DNA from: Erysipelotrichaceae bacterium
GTDB taxonomy: Bacteria > Bacillota_I > Bacilli_A > Erysipelotrichales > Coprobacillaceae
Direction of reading: 5' to 3'
NCBI GenBank assembly: GCA_021770925.1
Contig: JAETPY010000010.1
Span: 1 to 43,741 of the forward strand
Length of the DNA: 43,741 nucleotides
The position numbers and the translations under genes were made by a program. A model generated the notes under the pieces. The model was given only the letters and a program-made list of their open reading frames with translations, was not told where the DNA came from and did not search any database. Shown here piece after piece: positions 1-7,080 of the stretch; position 1 is the stretch's first letter; the number at the start of each line of letters is the position of its first letter.

Positions 1-25
1 GCTTCCTTTTTCTTCTATTATAATG

Positions 26-94
26 TCGTCAATTTTATTAATACAGTATCGTCACATTCATTAACACACTGTCGTCATTTGATTAACAGGGTGC
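26..94. repeat. Three direct repeats with 23-bp period
   Basis: TCGTCA occurs at 26, 49 and 72, so the spacing is exactly 23 bp twice. Each copy is followed by an ATTAA(T/C)ACA-like segment; the third copy is one base shorter there. A related copy (TCGTCACAATAATAATAACAC) starts at 1557, just upstream of the CPBP protease gene. They could be operator sites of a regulator, or the edge of a rearrangement, because the truncated regulator frame starts directly after them. Confidence 0.6.
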
Positions 95-482
95 GTGCAG
101 CAGACTGAAATATTCATGTAATGAAATAGAAGAAGGAAAAATAAATATTGAATATGTTGAAAATGGCATGATTCGAGCTATTTTCTATGATACTGGATAC
201 AAGGAAAAAGATATTGATGTAGAAATCCAATGTGAGGTAAAAGGAACGTATGAAGATACTGAAAATATTAAATTTAAAACAACTGAACTTGTACAGGTTG
301 CATCTATTACTTTTACTGGCAGCTACGAACATATTAAAGATGTCTCTTTTTGTATTGCTGATTGGATTACAAAGCATAATTATGAAATATGTGGACCAGA
401 TTTTGCAATTTATCACATTGGTTACCGTCAAACTCAAAACCCTAAAGAATTTGTTACCGAAATCTGTTATCCTATTCGTTAA
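87..482 (+). pseudogene. Truncated regulator, GyrI-like effector-binding domain only
   Basis: The frame is open from just after a stop at 84-86 but has no start codon before the ATG at 168, and no ribosome site precedes that. The protein reads like the C-terminal GyrI-like effector-binding domain of MerR/AraC-type regulators: the segment with VASITFTGSYEHI, then a tryptophan helix, YHIGYRQ, and the closing TEICYPIR is typical of the family. The DNA-binding half is missing; where it should be lie the 23-bp repeats. I read it as a remnant left by deletion or recombination. A stand-alone GyrI-like protein starting at 168 is possible but less likely. Confidence 0.6.
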
Positions 483-655
483 TTTATAATATAGAAGATT
501 ATTATTTCTCTCATTGTTAATATTATTATGATTATATAAAAAGATAATCAAACATTTACTACGCTCCTACTTAGTAATAAATAAGTAGTATACTCTAAAA
601 TAAAGAAGAACATAGATTATTTAAACATCTATGTTCTTTTATTCTCATTTGCTTC

Positions 656-1531
656 TTAAATTATTTTTATTGATGCCAATATTGAAAAGACAGAAAAAAT
701 CAAAATCATCATTCCAGCCCAATTTTTAAAATAATCTATAATCTTATATTCAATTTTATGTCTTTTTTTGACTTTGTATTCTTTAATAGCCAAAATAATA
801 GCCGCGATTATTATTACAACAATTATAACATCTAGAAGGATTTGAAAATAAGTATTATTAATATCTGATAACTGTGCAAAAGCATTATTTATCATATGAA
901 TTGAAATTGCCGGTATCATAGAATTGCTTTTTAGTGTTACCTGACATAAAAACAAAGACATCATGAATGCTGGAACTGCTTGAGATAAATTACCATGTAA
1001 AATTCCAAATAGTATCGAAACAATAATAATCGCATAATTCTTTTCGTATCTTTTTAATTTAGTTAATATAATTCCTCTAAATAATAATTCTTCTGTTATT
1101 GGAGCAACTATGATCGTATGGATACATAAAATAATATTTGTTGCAAGATTATATTTAGCTGAAAAGTCTGGAGTTTCAAATATTATGATTTTTGATAGTA
1201 TGTCCGTTATATAACTTATAACTGTACTAGTGAGCCAGCTGATCCCTAACGCCATTACTGCAAATTTCAAATATGTATAAATATTAAAATCTGCAACTGT
1301 TTTATAGGATAATTTTAAAGCAAATTTTTTTTGATAATGCTTTATTATATAATATGTTACTACACATGATGCAATAAGTGATGTAAAAAGCAGCGCAAAA
1401 TCTTCATCTAGTTTCATTCCAATTAATATTGCACTAATAACAAAAAATACTAACTCTACTAAGAACGATTGTACAATTATCATAACATTTAAACTTTTTG
1501 CATCTGTTTCAAATTTTAATCGCTCGTCCAT
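656..1531 (-). CDS. CPBP family intramembrane metalloprotease
   Basis: A 291-residue protein with about eight hydrophobic segments. It carries the CPBP (CAAX protease/bacteriocin-processing) signatures in order: EELLFRG (glutamate pair and arginine), a following HGN motif, and HMINNAFA (HxxxN). These residues bind the metal in the membrane. Family members process prenylated proteins in eukaryotes and in bacteria are often linked to bacteriocin immunity or surface processing; the substrate here is unknown. I chose the start at 1531 because AAGGAGG lies nine bases upstream; an in-frame ATG at 1606 adds 25 unlikely residues. A TCGTCA-type repeat copy (1557) sits in its promoter region. Confidence 0.85.
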   Translation of the reverse strand: MDERLKFETDAKSLNVMIIVQSFLVELVFFVISAILIGMKLDEDFALLFTSLIASCVVTYYIIKHYQKKFALKLSYKTVADFNIYTYLKFAVMALGISWLTSTVISYITDILSKIIIFETPDFSAKYNLATNIILCIHTIIVAPITEELLFRGIILTKLKRYEKNYAIIIVSILFGILHGNLSQAVPAFMMSLFLCQVTLKSNSMIPAISIHMINNAFAQLSDINNTYFQILLDVIIVVIIIAAIILAIKEYKVKKRHKIEYKIIDYFKNWAGMMILIFSVFSILASIKII

Positions 1532-1642
1532 ATTATCTACCTCCTTATGTCTACTATCGTCACAATAATAATAACACGCTGCTATATAAATGTCAAATAT
1601 CGACATATATAAATATATAAAAACTAACTATAAAAGTTAGTT

Positions 1643-2767
1643 TTAAGAATTATTTTTTAAATATTCAGATACCCGATCTAAATCATCCCTAATAGATAAT
1701 TGTTGTGGACACATTTTTTCACAAGCACCACATTTTTTACAATTTTCAGCTTTCTTTTCATTTGACATATTATTAAGCATATCTTTGAACATTTCGTGAT
1801 TATCATAAATATATGCATTATTCCAATCTCTAAAGTTAGCAGGAATATCCACCCCAAATGGACAAGGCATACAGTAGCCACAACCAGTACAACCGTTTTG
1901 TGTACGTGATTTCAATGTATCTCTAACATCCTGAATTATTGTTAACTCATCTTCATTTAAATATTCAAAATTCTCAAATGTAGCTAGATTATCGATAACC
2001 TGATCATAAGTTGACATACCACTTAAAACAACTCTAACATTTGGCAAACTACCTACATACCGAAGTGCCCATGATGAGATACTGGCTTTATGATTATAAT
2101 TTTCAAACTTTTCTGCTATATCTTTTGGCAAGGATGCTAACATTCCTCCTTTAACAGGTTCCATAACGATTAACGGTATATTATATTTTTCTGCTAATAG
2201 ATACCCTTTCATTCCAGCCTGAATATCCATATCCATGTAATTTAACTGTAACTGACAAAAATCCCAATCATAATATTCTAAAATTTCTTCAAACACAGGA
2301 TATTCATCATGAAAACTAAATCCAATATAACGAATTTTCCCCTCTTCCTTAAATTTTTCACACATATCTAGAATTTCATATTTTATTACCTTTTCCCATT
2401 TATTTCTATCCAGGGCATGCAATAAATAGAAATCAACATAATCAACATCTAACCTGTCTAATTGATCTAAAAAAATTTTTTCTGCTTCTTCTTTACTAGA
2501 GACATCCCAAACTGGTAATTTAGTAGCTAAAAAGAAATCTTCTCGATTATATTTCTTTAAAACTTTACCAACAAAAGGTTCACTATCTCCATTATGATAA
2601 GGAAATGCTGTATCAATATAAGTGACACCTGATGTAATAGCTTTATCAATCATTCTTTCAGCTTTAACTTCATCAATATTTCCATCTTTATCCAAAGGAA
2701 AACGCATACAGCCAAACCCTAACAACGATGGCTCAATCCCCAATTTATCAAATCTTTTTTTCTTCAT
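1643..2767 (-). CDS. Aldo/keto reductase with C-terminal 4Fe-4S ferredoxin domain
   Basis: A 374-residue oxidoreductase. The N-terminal TIM-barrel shows the aldo/keto reductase catalytic set: YIDTAFPY (Asp and Tyr), the lysine in LATKLP, and the histidine in FYLLHALD. The C-terminal 90 residues have two cysteine clusters, CTGCGYCMPC and CKKCGACEKMC, expected to hold Fe-S clusters. Proteins of this two-part kind are common in anaerobic Firmicutes; their substrates are mostly unknown. The start has GGAGG seven bases upstream. It appears to be a single-gene unit, divergent from the broken DUF218 gene. Confidence 0.9.
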   Translation of the reverse strand: MKKKRFDKLGIEPSLLGFGCMRFPLDKDGNIDEVKAERMIDKAITSGVTYIDTAFPYHNGDSEPFVGKVLKKYNREDFFLATKLPVWDVSSKEEAEKIFLDQLDRLDVDYVDFYLLHALDRNKWEKVIKYEILDMCEKFKEEGKIRYIGFSFHDEYPVFEEILEYYDWDFCQLQLNYMDMDIQAGMKGYLLAEKYNIPLIVMEPVKGGMLASLPKDIAEKFENYNHKASISSWALRYVGSLPNVRVVLSGMSTYDQVIDNLATFENFEYLNEDELTIIQDVRDTLKSRTQNGCTGCGYCMPCPFGVDIPANFRDWNNAYIYDNHEMFKDMLNNMSNEKKAENCKKCGACEKMCPQQLSIRDDLDRVSEYLKNNS

Positions 2768-2893
2768 CCTTTTTCCTCCATGTTTATACCTAACATCATT
2801 ATACTATTAATATAATACTTTTACTATAATTAAATATTCTTAAGAAATTATAACTGTATTATATGATATCATATAAATATTAAAGGAGTTTTT

Positions 2894-3467
2894 ATGAAAA
2901 AAATAATAAATTATTTGATTATATATTAATTTTTATATCAACATTATCTGTTGGATACTTTTTTCTTATCACCATGAATTCGCGCTTTATTACAGCTTAT
3001 TTTGCTTATCCAATATTTTCTTTTATTACTGGATTTTGTGCAAGTTATGAGCTTAAATCAAATCTTAGTATTTTATCTAAATTACCTTCAAAATTGAACT
3101 CTTTTATAAAAGGAATAATCATTGTTAGTGAAGGACGTGGTGCAGAAGAACAAATCAGCGAAGCCTAAGCTATGAAAAATTATCTTGTTAATAAAGAAAT
3201 CAATGAAAGTTTAATTATTGAAGAAGATAAAAATACCAACACAAATGAAAATATTATTTATAGTAAAAAATTATTGATTCTCTAGAAACGAATAATTATA
3301 GTGTTACAATTATAACAAATGGCTTTCACTGTTATCGAAGTAAGCTGCTTGCAAATAAGCATAATTTGATTGTTCACACATATAGTGCTAAAGAAAACCT
3401 AAATGTGGCTTTGCATTATTACATAAAGGGATTTTTTGGTTGTTTAAAAGATATTCTTTTATCTTAA
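2894..3467 (+). pseudogene. DUF218 (YdcF/SanA-like) membrane protein, broken
   Basis: A good ribosome site (AAAGGAG, 2882-2888) precedes an ATG whose frame closes after eleven codons; skipping one base in the A-rich run near 2900 opens a membrane protein. This continues to IIIVSEGRGAEEQISEA, then hits an in-frame TAA at 3166-3168 where GAA would be expected, and resumes with AMKNYLV. A second frameshift around 3264-3274 is needed to reach ITNGFHCYRSK and the end at 3465-3467. The pieces together follow the DUF218 order (SEGxGxxEQISEA, EDKxTNTxEN, TNGFHxYRS). Three separate lesions make sequencing error unlikely. It is adjacent to the ICE insertion site. Confidence 0.75.
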
Positions 3468-3533
3468 AATGTTCCTATATAATCACATAATTATTTATAT
3501 TTATTATGATATTCTATAAACGGAGGGATAAAT

Positions 3534-3875
3534 ATGTTTAGTAAATTATATATAACAATTAAATCCAATAATAAATTTGATGATAGCATTATTGATCCTA
3601 TTTCTTTTATTTTAATTGATTGGGGAGTTGACGGAAGTTTAATTGATTGGGATATATATCCCAATCGGGCAAAACTAGAAATTAGTACTGAAGATGAAAA
3701 TTACAAATCATATAGCATTACTTATCAAGGAATGAATTCTATTATGGAATTATGCTACAAAGATGAATTTATAATGACAATTATTGATAATAACGGACCA
3801 ACAGAAACATATACAATGTATTTAAGCGAACCTAATTCAGTTAATTTTGCCACTGATATATCTGAATTAATTTAA
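3534..3875 (+). CDS. Hypothetical protein, 113 residues
   Basis: I do not recognise this protein. It is soluble-looking, acidic, has no signal peptide or membrane segment, and begins with a beta-strand-like stretch (LYITIK). A strong ribosome site (GGAGGG, eight bases upstream) supports it as a real gene. It is the last chromosomal gene before tRNA-His and stands alone between the DUF218 pseudogene and the tRNA promoter. Confidence 0.6.
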   Translation: MFSKLYITIKSNNKFDDSIIDPISFILIDWGVDGSLIDWDIYPNRAKLEISTEDENYKSYSITYQGMNSIMELCYKDEFIMTIIDNNGPTETYTMYLSEPNSVNFATDISELI

Positions 3876-3948
3876 TTAAAGATCGCGAATCTAGTTTCAT
3901 TTTACAATACAGGGTTAATTAAAAATTTTAATTTTTTCACTTTTACCC

Positions 3949-3977
3949 TTTACATTTGACAAATTATTAGTTATAAT
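3949..3977 (+). promoter_or_regulatory. Promoter of tRNA-His
   Basis: TTTACA (3949-3954) and TATAAT (3972-3977) are separated by 17 bases, and the tRNA begins 43 bases after the -10 box. This is a near-consensus housekeeping promoter. An internal TTGACA at 3955-3960 is only about ten bases from the -10 and is probably not the -35. Confidence 0.65.
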
Positions 3978-4019
3978 CATTCTTGCGTTGAGAGTTAGTA
4001 ACTTTTAAGCAAAAAATAT

Positions 4020-4096
4020 GGCGGACGTGGTGAAGTGGTTAACACACCAGATTGTGGCTCTGGCATTCGTGGGTTCGATCCCCATCGACCGCCCCA
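4020..4096 (+). tRNA. tRNA-His (GTG), ICE integration target
   Basis: The cloverleaf is clear: extra G at 4020 (the G-1 of histidine tRNAs, opposite C73), acceptor strand GCGGACG, D stem GTG/CAC, anticodon stem CCAGA/TCTGG around loop TTGTGGC with anticodon GTG, T stem GTGGG/CCCAT, and encoded CCA. The 3' acceptor strand is CGACCGC, which leaves an A-A mismatch with GCGGACG at pair 5-68. The copy of this end at 27527-27542 has CGTCCGC and would pair perfectly. I infer that the present 3' end came with the ICE and the native end was pushed to the far side. Confidence 0.95.
4081..4096 (+). repeat. attL of the ICE (core in tRNA-His 3' end)
   Basis: CCCATCGACCGCCCCA is the last 16 bases of the tRNA. 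The same sequence with one change (A to T at the eighth base) is at 27527-27542. Tyrosine integrases commonly use tRNA 3' ends as attachment sites, and an integrase gene lies beside the second copy. Confidence 0.85.
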
Positions 4097-4111
4097 AGTT
4101 AATAATTAAAG

Positions 4112-4158
4112 CACTGAATATAATTAGTTTATGCTAGTTGTGTTCAGTGTTTTTTTTT
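4112..4158 (+). terminator. Terminator after tRNA-His
   Basis: CACTGAA (4112-4118) and TTCAGTG (4143-4149) form a stem followed by a run of T. It lies inside the left end of the ICE, so the element itself supplies the tRNA with a terminator. Confidence 0.75.
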
Positions 4159-4197
4159 CATTCTGGTTTGTTTTATTAGTAATGAGGGAGTAAAGAT

Positions 4198-4401
4198 ATG
4201 AATCAAATTATTGAAATTAAATTAAGAAATTGTAGAACAAATGAAAAAAGTGTTATTACTGCTTATAGTCGCAATCATGCTAAATCAATTATTAAGGATT
4301 GCATTGAAAATTCTAGCAACATTTGGCGAGTAATTATTAGTAATGAAATTGAAAGTATTATTTGTGAACTACGTAATGAATTTGTGTTATCGAATAGTTA
4401 A
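4198..4401 (+). CDS. Hypothetical ICE protein, 67 residues
   Basis: The first gene of the element, not recognised. It is a small soluble protein (N-terminal IIEIKLRNCRTNEKSVIT), probably alpha/beta. The ribosome site GAGGGAG lies eight bases before the ATG. Left-end ICE genes of this size are often regulatory or accessory, but nothing here shows a DNA-binding motif. Confidence 0.55.
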   Translation: MNQIIEIKLRNCRTNEKSVITAYSRNHAKSIIKDCIENSSNIWRVIISNEIESIICELRNEFVLSNS

Positions 4402-4442
4402 ATAATGATTTGAAATTTTTTACGATTAGAGATGTATAAAAA

Positions 4443-4772
4443 ATGAAAAAAGTATTAAAAGTTGAATTAATAAAGCATAGACATATTTTTAAAAATGTAA
4501 ATATTGATGGTTATATTTATGATGAGATACGCAATGTTAGGGATTTAAATTATATGAAAAACAAGGTAAAAAAATCTGTTGATTGGTTAATGGAAAAATA
4601 TGAAATTAATGATTATATGGATTTGGAACTCAATCTATATGTAACTGGCTTAACTGTAGCATTAATTGAGGTAATAAATTTTTGTAGTTTATATGGTGTT
4701 GGTTTAGTTCTGTATCATTATGATAAGCTATTGGATATTTATTATAGACAAGATGTTTATTTAGATAATTAA
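4443..4772 (+). CDS. Hypothetical ICE protein, 109 residues
   Basis: Not recognised. It has an N-terminal KKVLKVELIKHRHIF segment, a charged middle and a hydrophobic stretch (LYVTGLTVALIEVINFCSLYG) that is too polar at its edges to call a membrane segment. No strong ribosome site precedes the ATG, and it follows the 67-residue gene by 41 bases, so it may be read from the same transcript. It is followed by the long structured gene-free stretch. Confidence 0.5.
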   Translation: MKKVLKVELIKHRHIFKNVNIDGYIYDEIRNVRDLNYMKNKVKKSVDWLMEKYEINDYMDLELNLYVTGLTVALIEVINFCSLYGVGLVLYHYDKLLDIYYRQDVYLDN

Positions 4773-5237
4773 TTCGCCTTTAAATAAACAATTGAGAGTT
4801 TTTTAATTTTTTTCCTCTCGGCGGATTTAAATATATAAAGAGGTATTTGTCCCCTCTCCCACTTTATACCTCTTCAAAATTATTCAAGTAATCGGTTTTT
4901 AGTTAGCAAGGAGTTAATAAATAATATTTTATTAATTTCTTGGTAAATATAAAACTAATCTTTTAAAAGGAGGAATAAAAAAACAGCTCTTAACTGGCAT
5001 TAAGAACTGTTTGAAGATTAGCTACCAAAAGGTAACTTTTACTAACATTAAATAAAAATTTGGAACACATTGATTGTAACATAAAAATATTAGGTATTAC
5101 AATGTGTTATTTAGAATTAGTTTAATATTTATAGATAAAAGTTGCCTTATTACAATTTAATATTAAAAAATTATATCAATTAGAAAAAAAGAAAGGTATT
5201 TAATTAATAAAGAAATTAAATGTAAGGTGAAATTAAT
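4773..5237 (+). promoter_or_regulatory. Gene-free structured leader with nested inverted repeats
   Basis: 465 bases without a gene but with many inverted repeats: AAGAGGTAT/ATACCTCTT (4838-4846, 4866-4874); CTAATCTT/AAGATTAG (4955-4962, 5014-5021) enclosing AACAGCTCTTAA/TTAAGAACTGTT (4982-4993, 5000-5011, one mismatch); GGTAACTTTTA/TAAAAGTTGCC (5031-5041, 5136-5146, one G-U) enclosing AACACATTG/CAATGTGTT (5064-5072, 5100-5108). It could be a 5' leader or small RNA controlling the next gene, or a DNA site such as an origin. The sequence alone does not decide. Confidence 0.5.
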
Positions 5238-5657
5238 ATGAAAAAAATTGAAAGCATTGGTAGAGAAGTGGAATTAAAAGCAACTGATTTTGAAATTGGA
5301 AAACTGAGCGATAAGTTTGGATTAATGGCATTTAATAAATTTGAGCAGAGAACATATGGTAAAGGAACTCCAAGTGAGTATACATGTTTTTTATTAACTG
5401 TAACAAGTGTTGAATTAAAAGATAATATTGAAATTAGATTAACTTATAATACTGAAAATAAAGTGATGTTAGAAAAATTAGGTATGTTTGACGCAGTAGA
5501 TTTTGAAAACTGTTTAATCAGTCATAGAGCAAATGCGGTAGGAACTTTTGCAACTATTATTCAAACAATTTTTGCAAATAAAATGACAGTTTTAAATAAA
5601 AATGCTTTACAAATGGCAGTTAGTACTAATCATCAGCAACCTCAGCCAAATAAATAA
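5238..5657 (+). CDS. Conserved-looking ICE accessory protein, 139 residues
   Basis: Not firmly recognised. It is a soluble protein with a possible beta-rich core, in the position where Tn916-type elements carry small DUF961-like proteins before the transfer genes; I see no decisive similarity to those. The C-terminus is low-complexity (NHQQPQPNK). The ribosome site AAGGTGA is eight bases before the ATG. It sits between two structured gene-free regions, suggesting tight control of its expression. Confidence 0.6.
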   Translation: MKKIESIGREVELKATDFEIGKLSDKFGLMAFNKFEQRTYGKGTPSEYTCFLLTVTSVELKDNIEIRLTYNTENKVMLEKLGMFDAVDFENCLISHRANAVGTFATIIQTIFANKMTVLNKNALQMAVSTNHQQPQPNK

Positions 5658-5725
5658 TGATTTTAAATATTAAACTAGTTCTTTTAAAAATAAATAACGA
5701 TATTTAATAAAGTAATATCAGTGAT

Positions 5726-5880
5726 GTAAGCATAGCGGTTGACTTGTCCCGAACTGATAAAACAAAAAGTGAGTAGCGTATTAAATATCTTTCTCATTAA
5801 ATTTAGAGTGACTGGAGGTGAATAAGTTTCTAGGTTTAATGATCGTGTTTTATCGGTAAGACTGAAACCGTTAATGCTAC
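5726..5880 (+). ncRNA. Candidate structured RNA of unknown class
   Basis: Three long-range stems nest in order. Stem 1 pairs GTA-GCAT-AGCGGTT (5726-5740) with AACCGTT-ATGC-TAC (5866-5880), with bulged A at 5729 and 5873. Stem 2 pairs ACTGATAAAACA (5753-5764) with TGTTTTATCGGT (5846-5857), 12 pairs including one G-U. Stem 3 pairs CATTAAATTTAGA (5795-5807) with TCTAGGTTTAATG (5829-5841), 13 pairs including two G-U. A GTGAG/CTCAT pairing (5769-5773, 5793-5797) would compete with stem 3. It ends about 70 bases before the surface-protein gene. It does not match the riboswitch cores I know. Confidence 0.5.
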
Positions 5881-5922
5881 TAAAATTTCTAATATCAATA
5901 TGTATAAAATAGTATTCTATGC

Positions 5923-5928
5923 TATACT
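5923..5928 (+). promoter_or_regulatory. Possible -10 box upstream of the surface-protein genes
   Basis: TATACT lies 24 bases before the ATG at 5952 with a weak -35 region. If used, the structured RNA at 5726-5880 is upstream of this promoter and a separate transcript rather than the leader of the gene. Confidence 0.35.
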
Positions 5929-5951
5929 AAAAATGTGAGGGAGGTCAAAAA

Positions 5952-6956
5952 ATGAAAGGTAGAATTTTAAATAATTGCAAAAAATATTGGTATGTTATAG
6001 GGATTTTAGTTATAGCATTTATTACTACAGGTTTTATTGTTTTAAATAAAGAACCTGATTATTTAGTTTTAAAAAATAAAGCAATCAAGGTTGAATTAGG
6101 TACAAAATTTGATAATAATCTTGAAACTTATTTAGATACAATAAAGTTAAGCAGTGATATTAAGAAAGATGTATTGAAAAATGCTAAGATAAGTGTTGAT
6201 AAGAAATTAAAAGATTCAGATTATTATAGTGTTGGTAATTATAAAGTTACAATTTCTTATAAAAATCAAAAGGAAGTTGTTAAATATAAAGTTGTTGATA
6301 CTACTGCCCCTAAAATTGAGGGAGTTGAAAGTATTGATATTGTACAAGGTACAGATTTATCAACTTATGATTTTGTAAGTTTGTTTACTGTTAGTGATCT
6401 GGCAAAAGTAGAAACAAATATTGATACAAGTGCAGTTGATTCAAATACTGTTAATAGTTACGTATTAAAAATCAATGCGAAAGATGAGAGTAAAAATGAA
6501 ACTGTTAAAGAGGTAGCAGTTAATATTGTTCAAGCACCTTCACAAGATGAAGAAATTATAAGTGAAACTGTTACTAATGCCGATGGTTCCACAAGTGTCA
6601 AAACTGTTACTAAAAAGAAAGCCACTGTAGAAAATAATAGCAATTCTAATAGTTCTTCTAATAACAGTTCAAGCAGTAAATCATCAAGTAGTTCATCTAA
6701 CAGTAATACAAATAGTAAACCAAGTGGTAGTACATCGTCAAACAGTTCATCTAATAATAATTCTAGTACTACTAAACCTAATAATGGTAATTCCAATACA
6801 AATATTAGTAAGCCTAATAACGGCGGTTCTTCTTCAAATAGTGGAGGAACTTATAATCCTGATAATTCATTTCAAGATGGTGATAGTACTATTAATGGAG
6901 GAAGTGGGACTGGTAATTGGTATTGGGACGAAAATGGAAATTTAGTATTTGGGTAA
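5952..6956 (+). CDS. Membrane-anchored Ig-like surface protein with Ser/Asn-rich tail
   Basis: 334 residues. One N-terminal membrane segment (about 13-32, no cleavage site evident) puts the rest outside. Residues about 35-105 form a first beta-rich domain; after VVDTTAPKIEGVE (about 115) comes a bacterial Ig-like domain of the DUF5011 sort (IVQGTDLSTYDFVSLF, NIVQAP). Residues about 215-315 are almost only Ser, Asn, Gly, Thr and Lys, a flexible stalk. It ends with a short aromatic tail (NWYWDENGNLVFG). The ribosome site GAGGGAGG is eight bases upstream. Directly before the large adhesin, so probably part of the cell-contact surface of the conjugation system. Function inferred, not shown. Confidence 0.65.
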   Translation: MKGRILNNCKKYWYVIGILVIAFITTGFIVLNKEPDYLVLKNKAIKVELGTKFDNNLETYLDTIKLSSDIKKDVLKNAKISVDKKLKDSDYYSVGNYKVTISYKNQKEVVKYKVVDTTAPKIEGVESIDIVQGTDLSTYDFVSLFTVSDLAKVETNIDTSAVDSNTVNSYVLKINAKDESKNETVKEVAVNIVQAPSQDEEIISETVTNADGSTSVKTVTKKKATVENNSNSNSSSNNSSSSKSSSSSSNSNTNSKPSGSTSSNSSSNNNSSTTKPNNGNSNTNISKPNNGGSSSNSGGTYNPDNSFQDGDSTINGGSGTGNWYWDENGNLVFG

Positions 6957-6970
6957 AATAAATTAATCGA

Positions 6971-6996
6971 GCAACTTTTTACAGTTGCTTTTTTGT
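6971..6996 (+). terminator. Terminator after the Ig-like protein
   Basis: GCAAC (6971-6975) and GTTGC (6984-6988) around TTTTTACA form a short stem followed by TTTTTTG. It separates the Ig-like gene from the adhesin. Confidence 0.65.
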
Positions 6997-7080
6997 TGAA
7001 TAAATATGTAATTCAAAATAGCTGAATTTATCTGATAGATTAGTAGATTGTTTGAATTACAGGAAAGGAAAAAAAGGAAA

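Noticed and set aside
114-551. Minus-strand frame over the truncated regulator
   Set aside because: The plus strand shows a recognisable GyrI-like domain; the minus product is low-complexity and lacks a ribosome site.
3955-3977. TTGACA as -35 box of the tRNA promoter
   Set aside because: It is only about ten bases from the TATAAT; TTTACA at 3949 has the correct 17-base spacing.
5658-5951. Cyclic-di-GMP riboswitch ahead of an adhesin gene
   Set aside because: The context fits, but the conserved GEMM-I and GEMM-II cores are not present; I report it only as an unknown structured RNA.
6530-6796. Leucine-rich minus-strand frame opposite the Ser/Asn-rich stalk
   Set aside because: It is the complement of the serine/asparagine repeats; no start signal, and the composition is an artefact.
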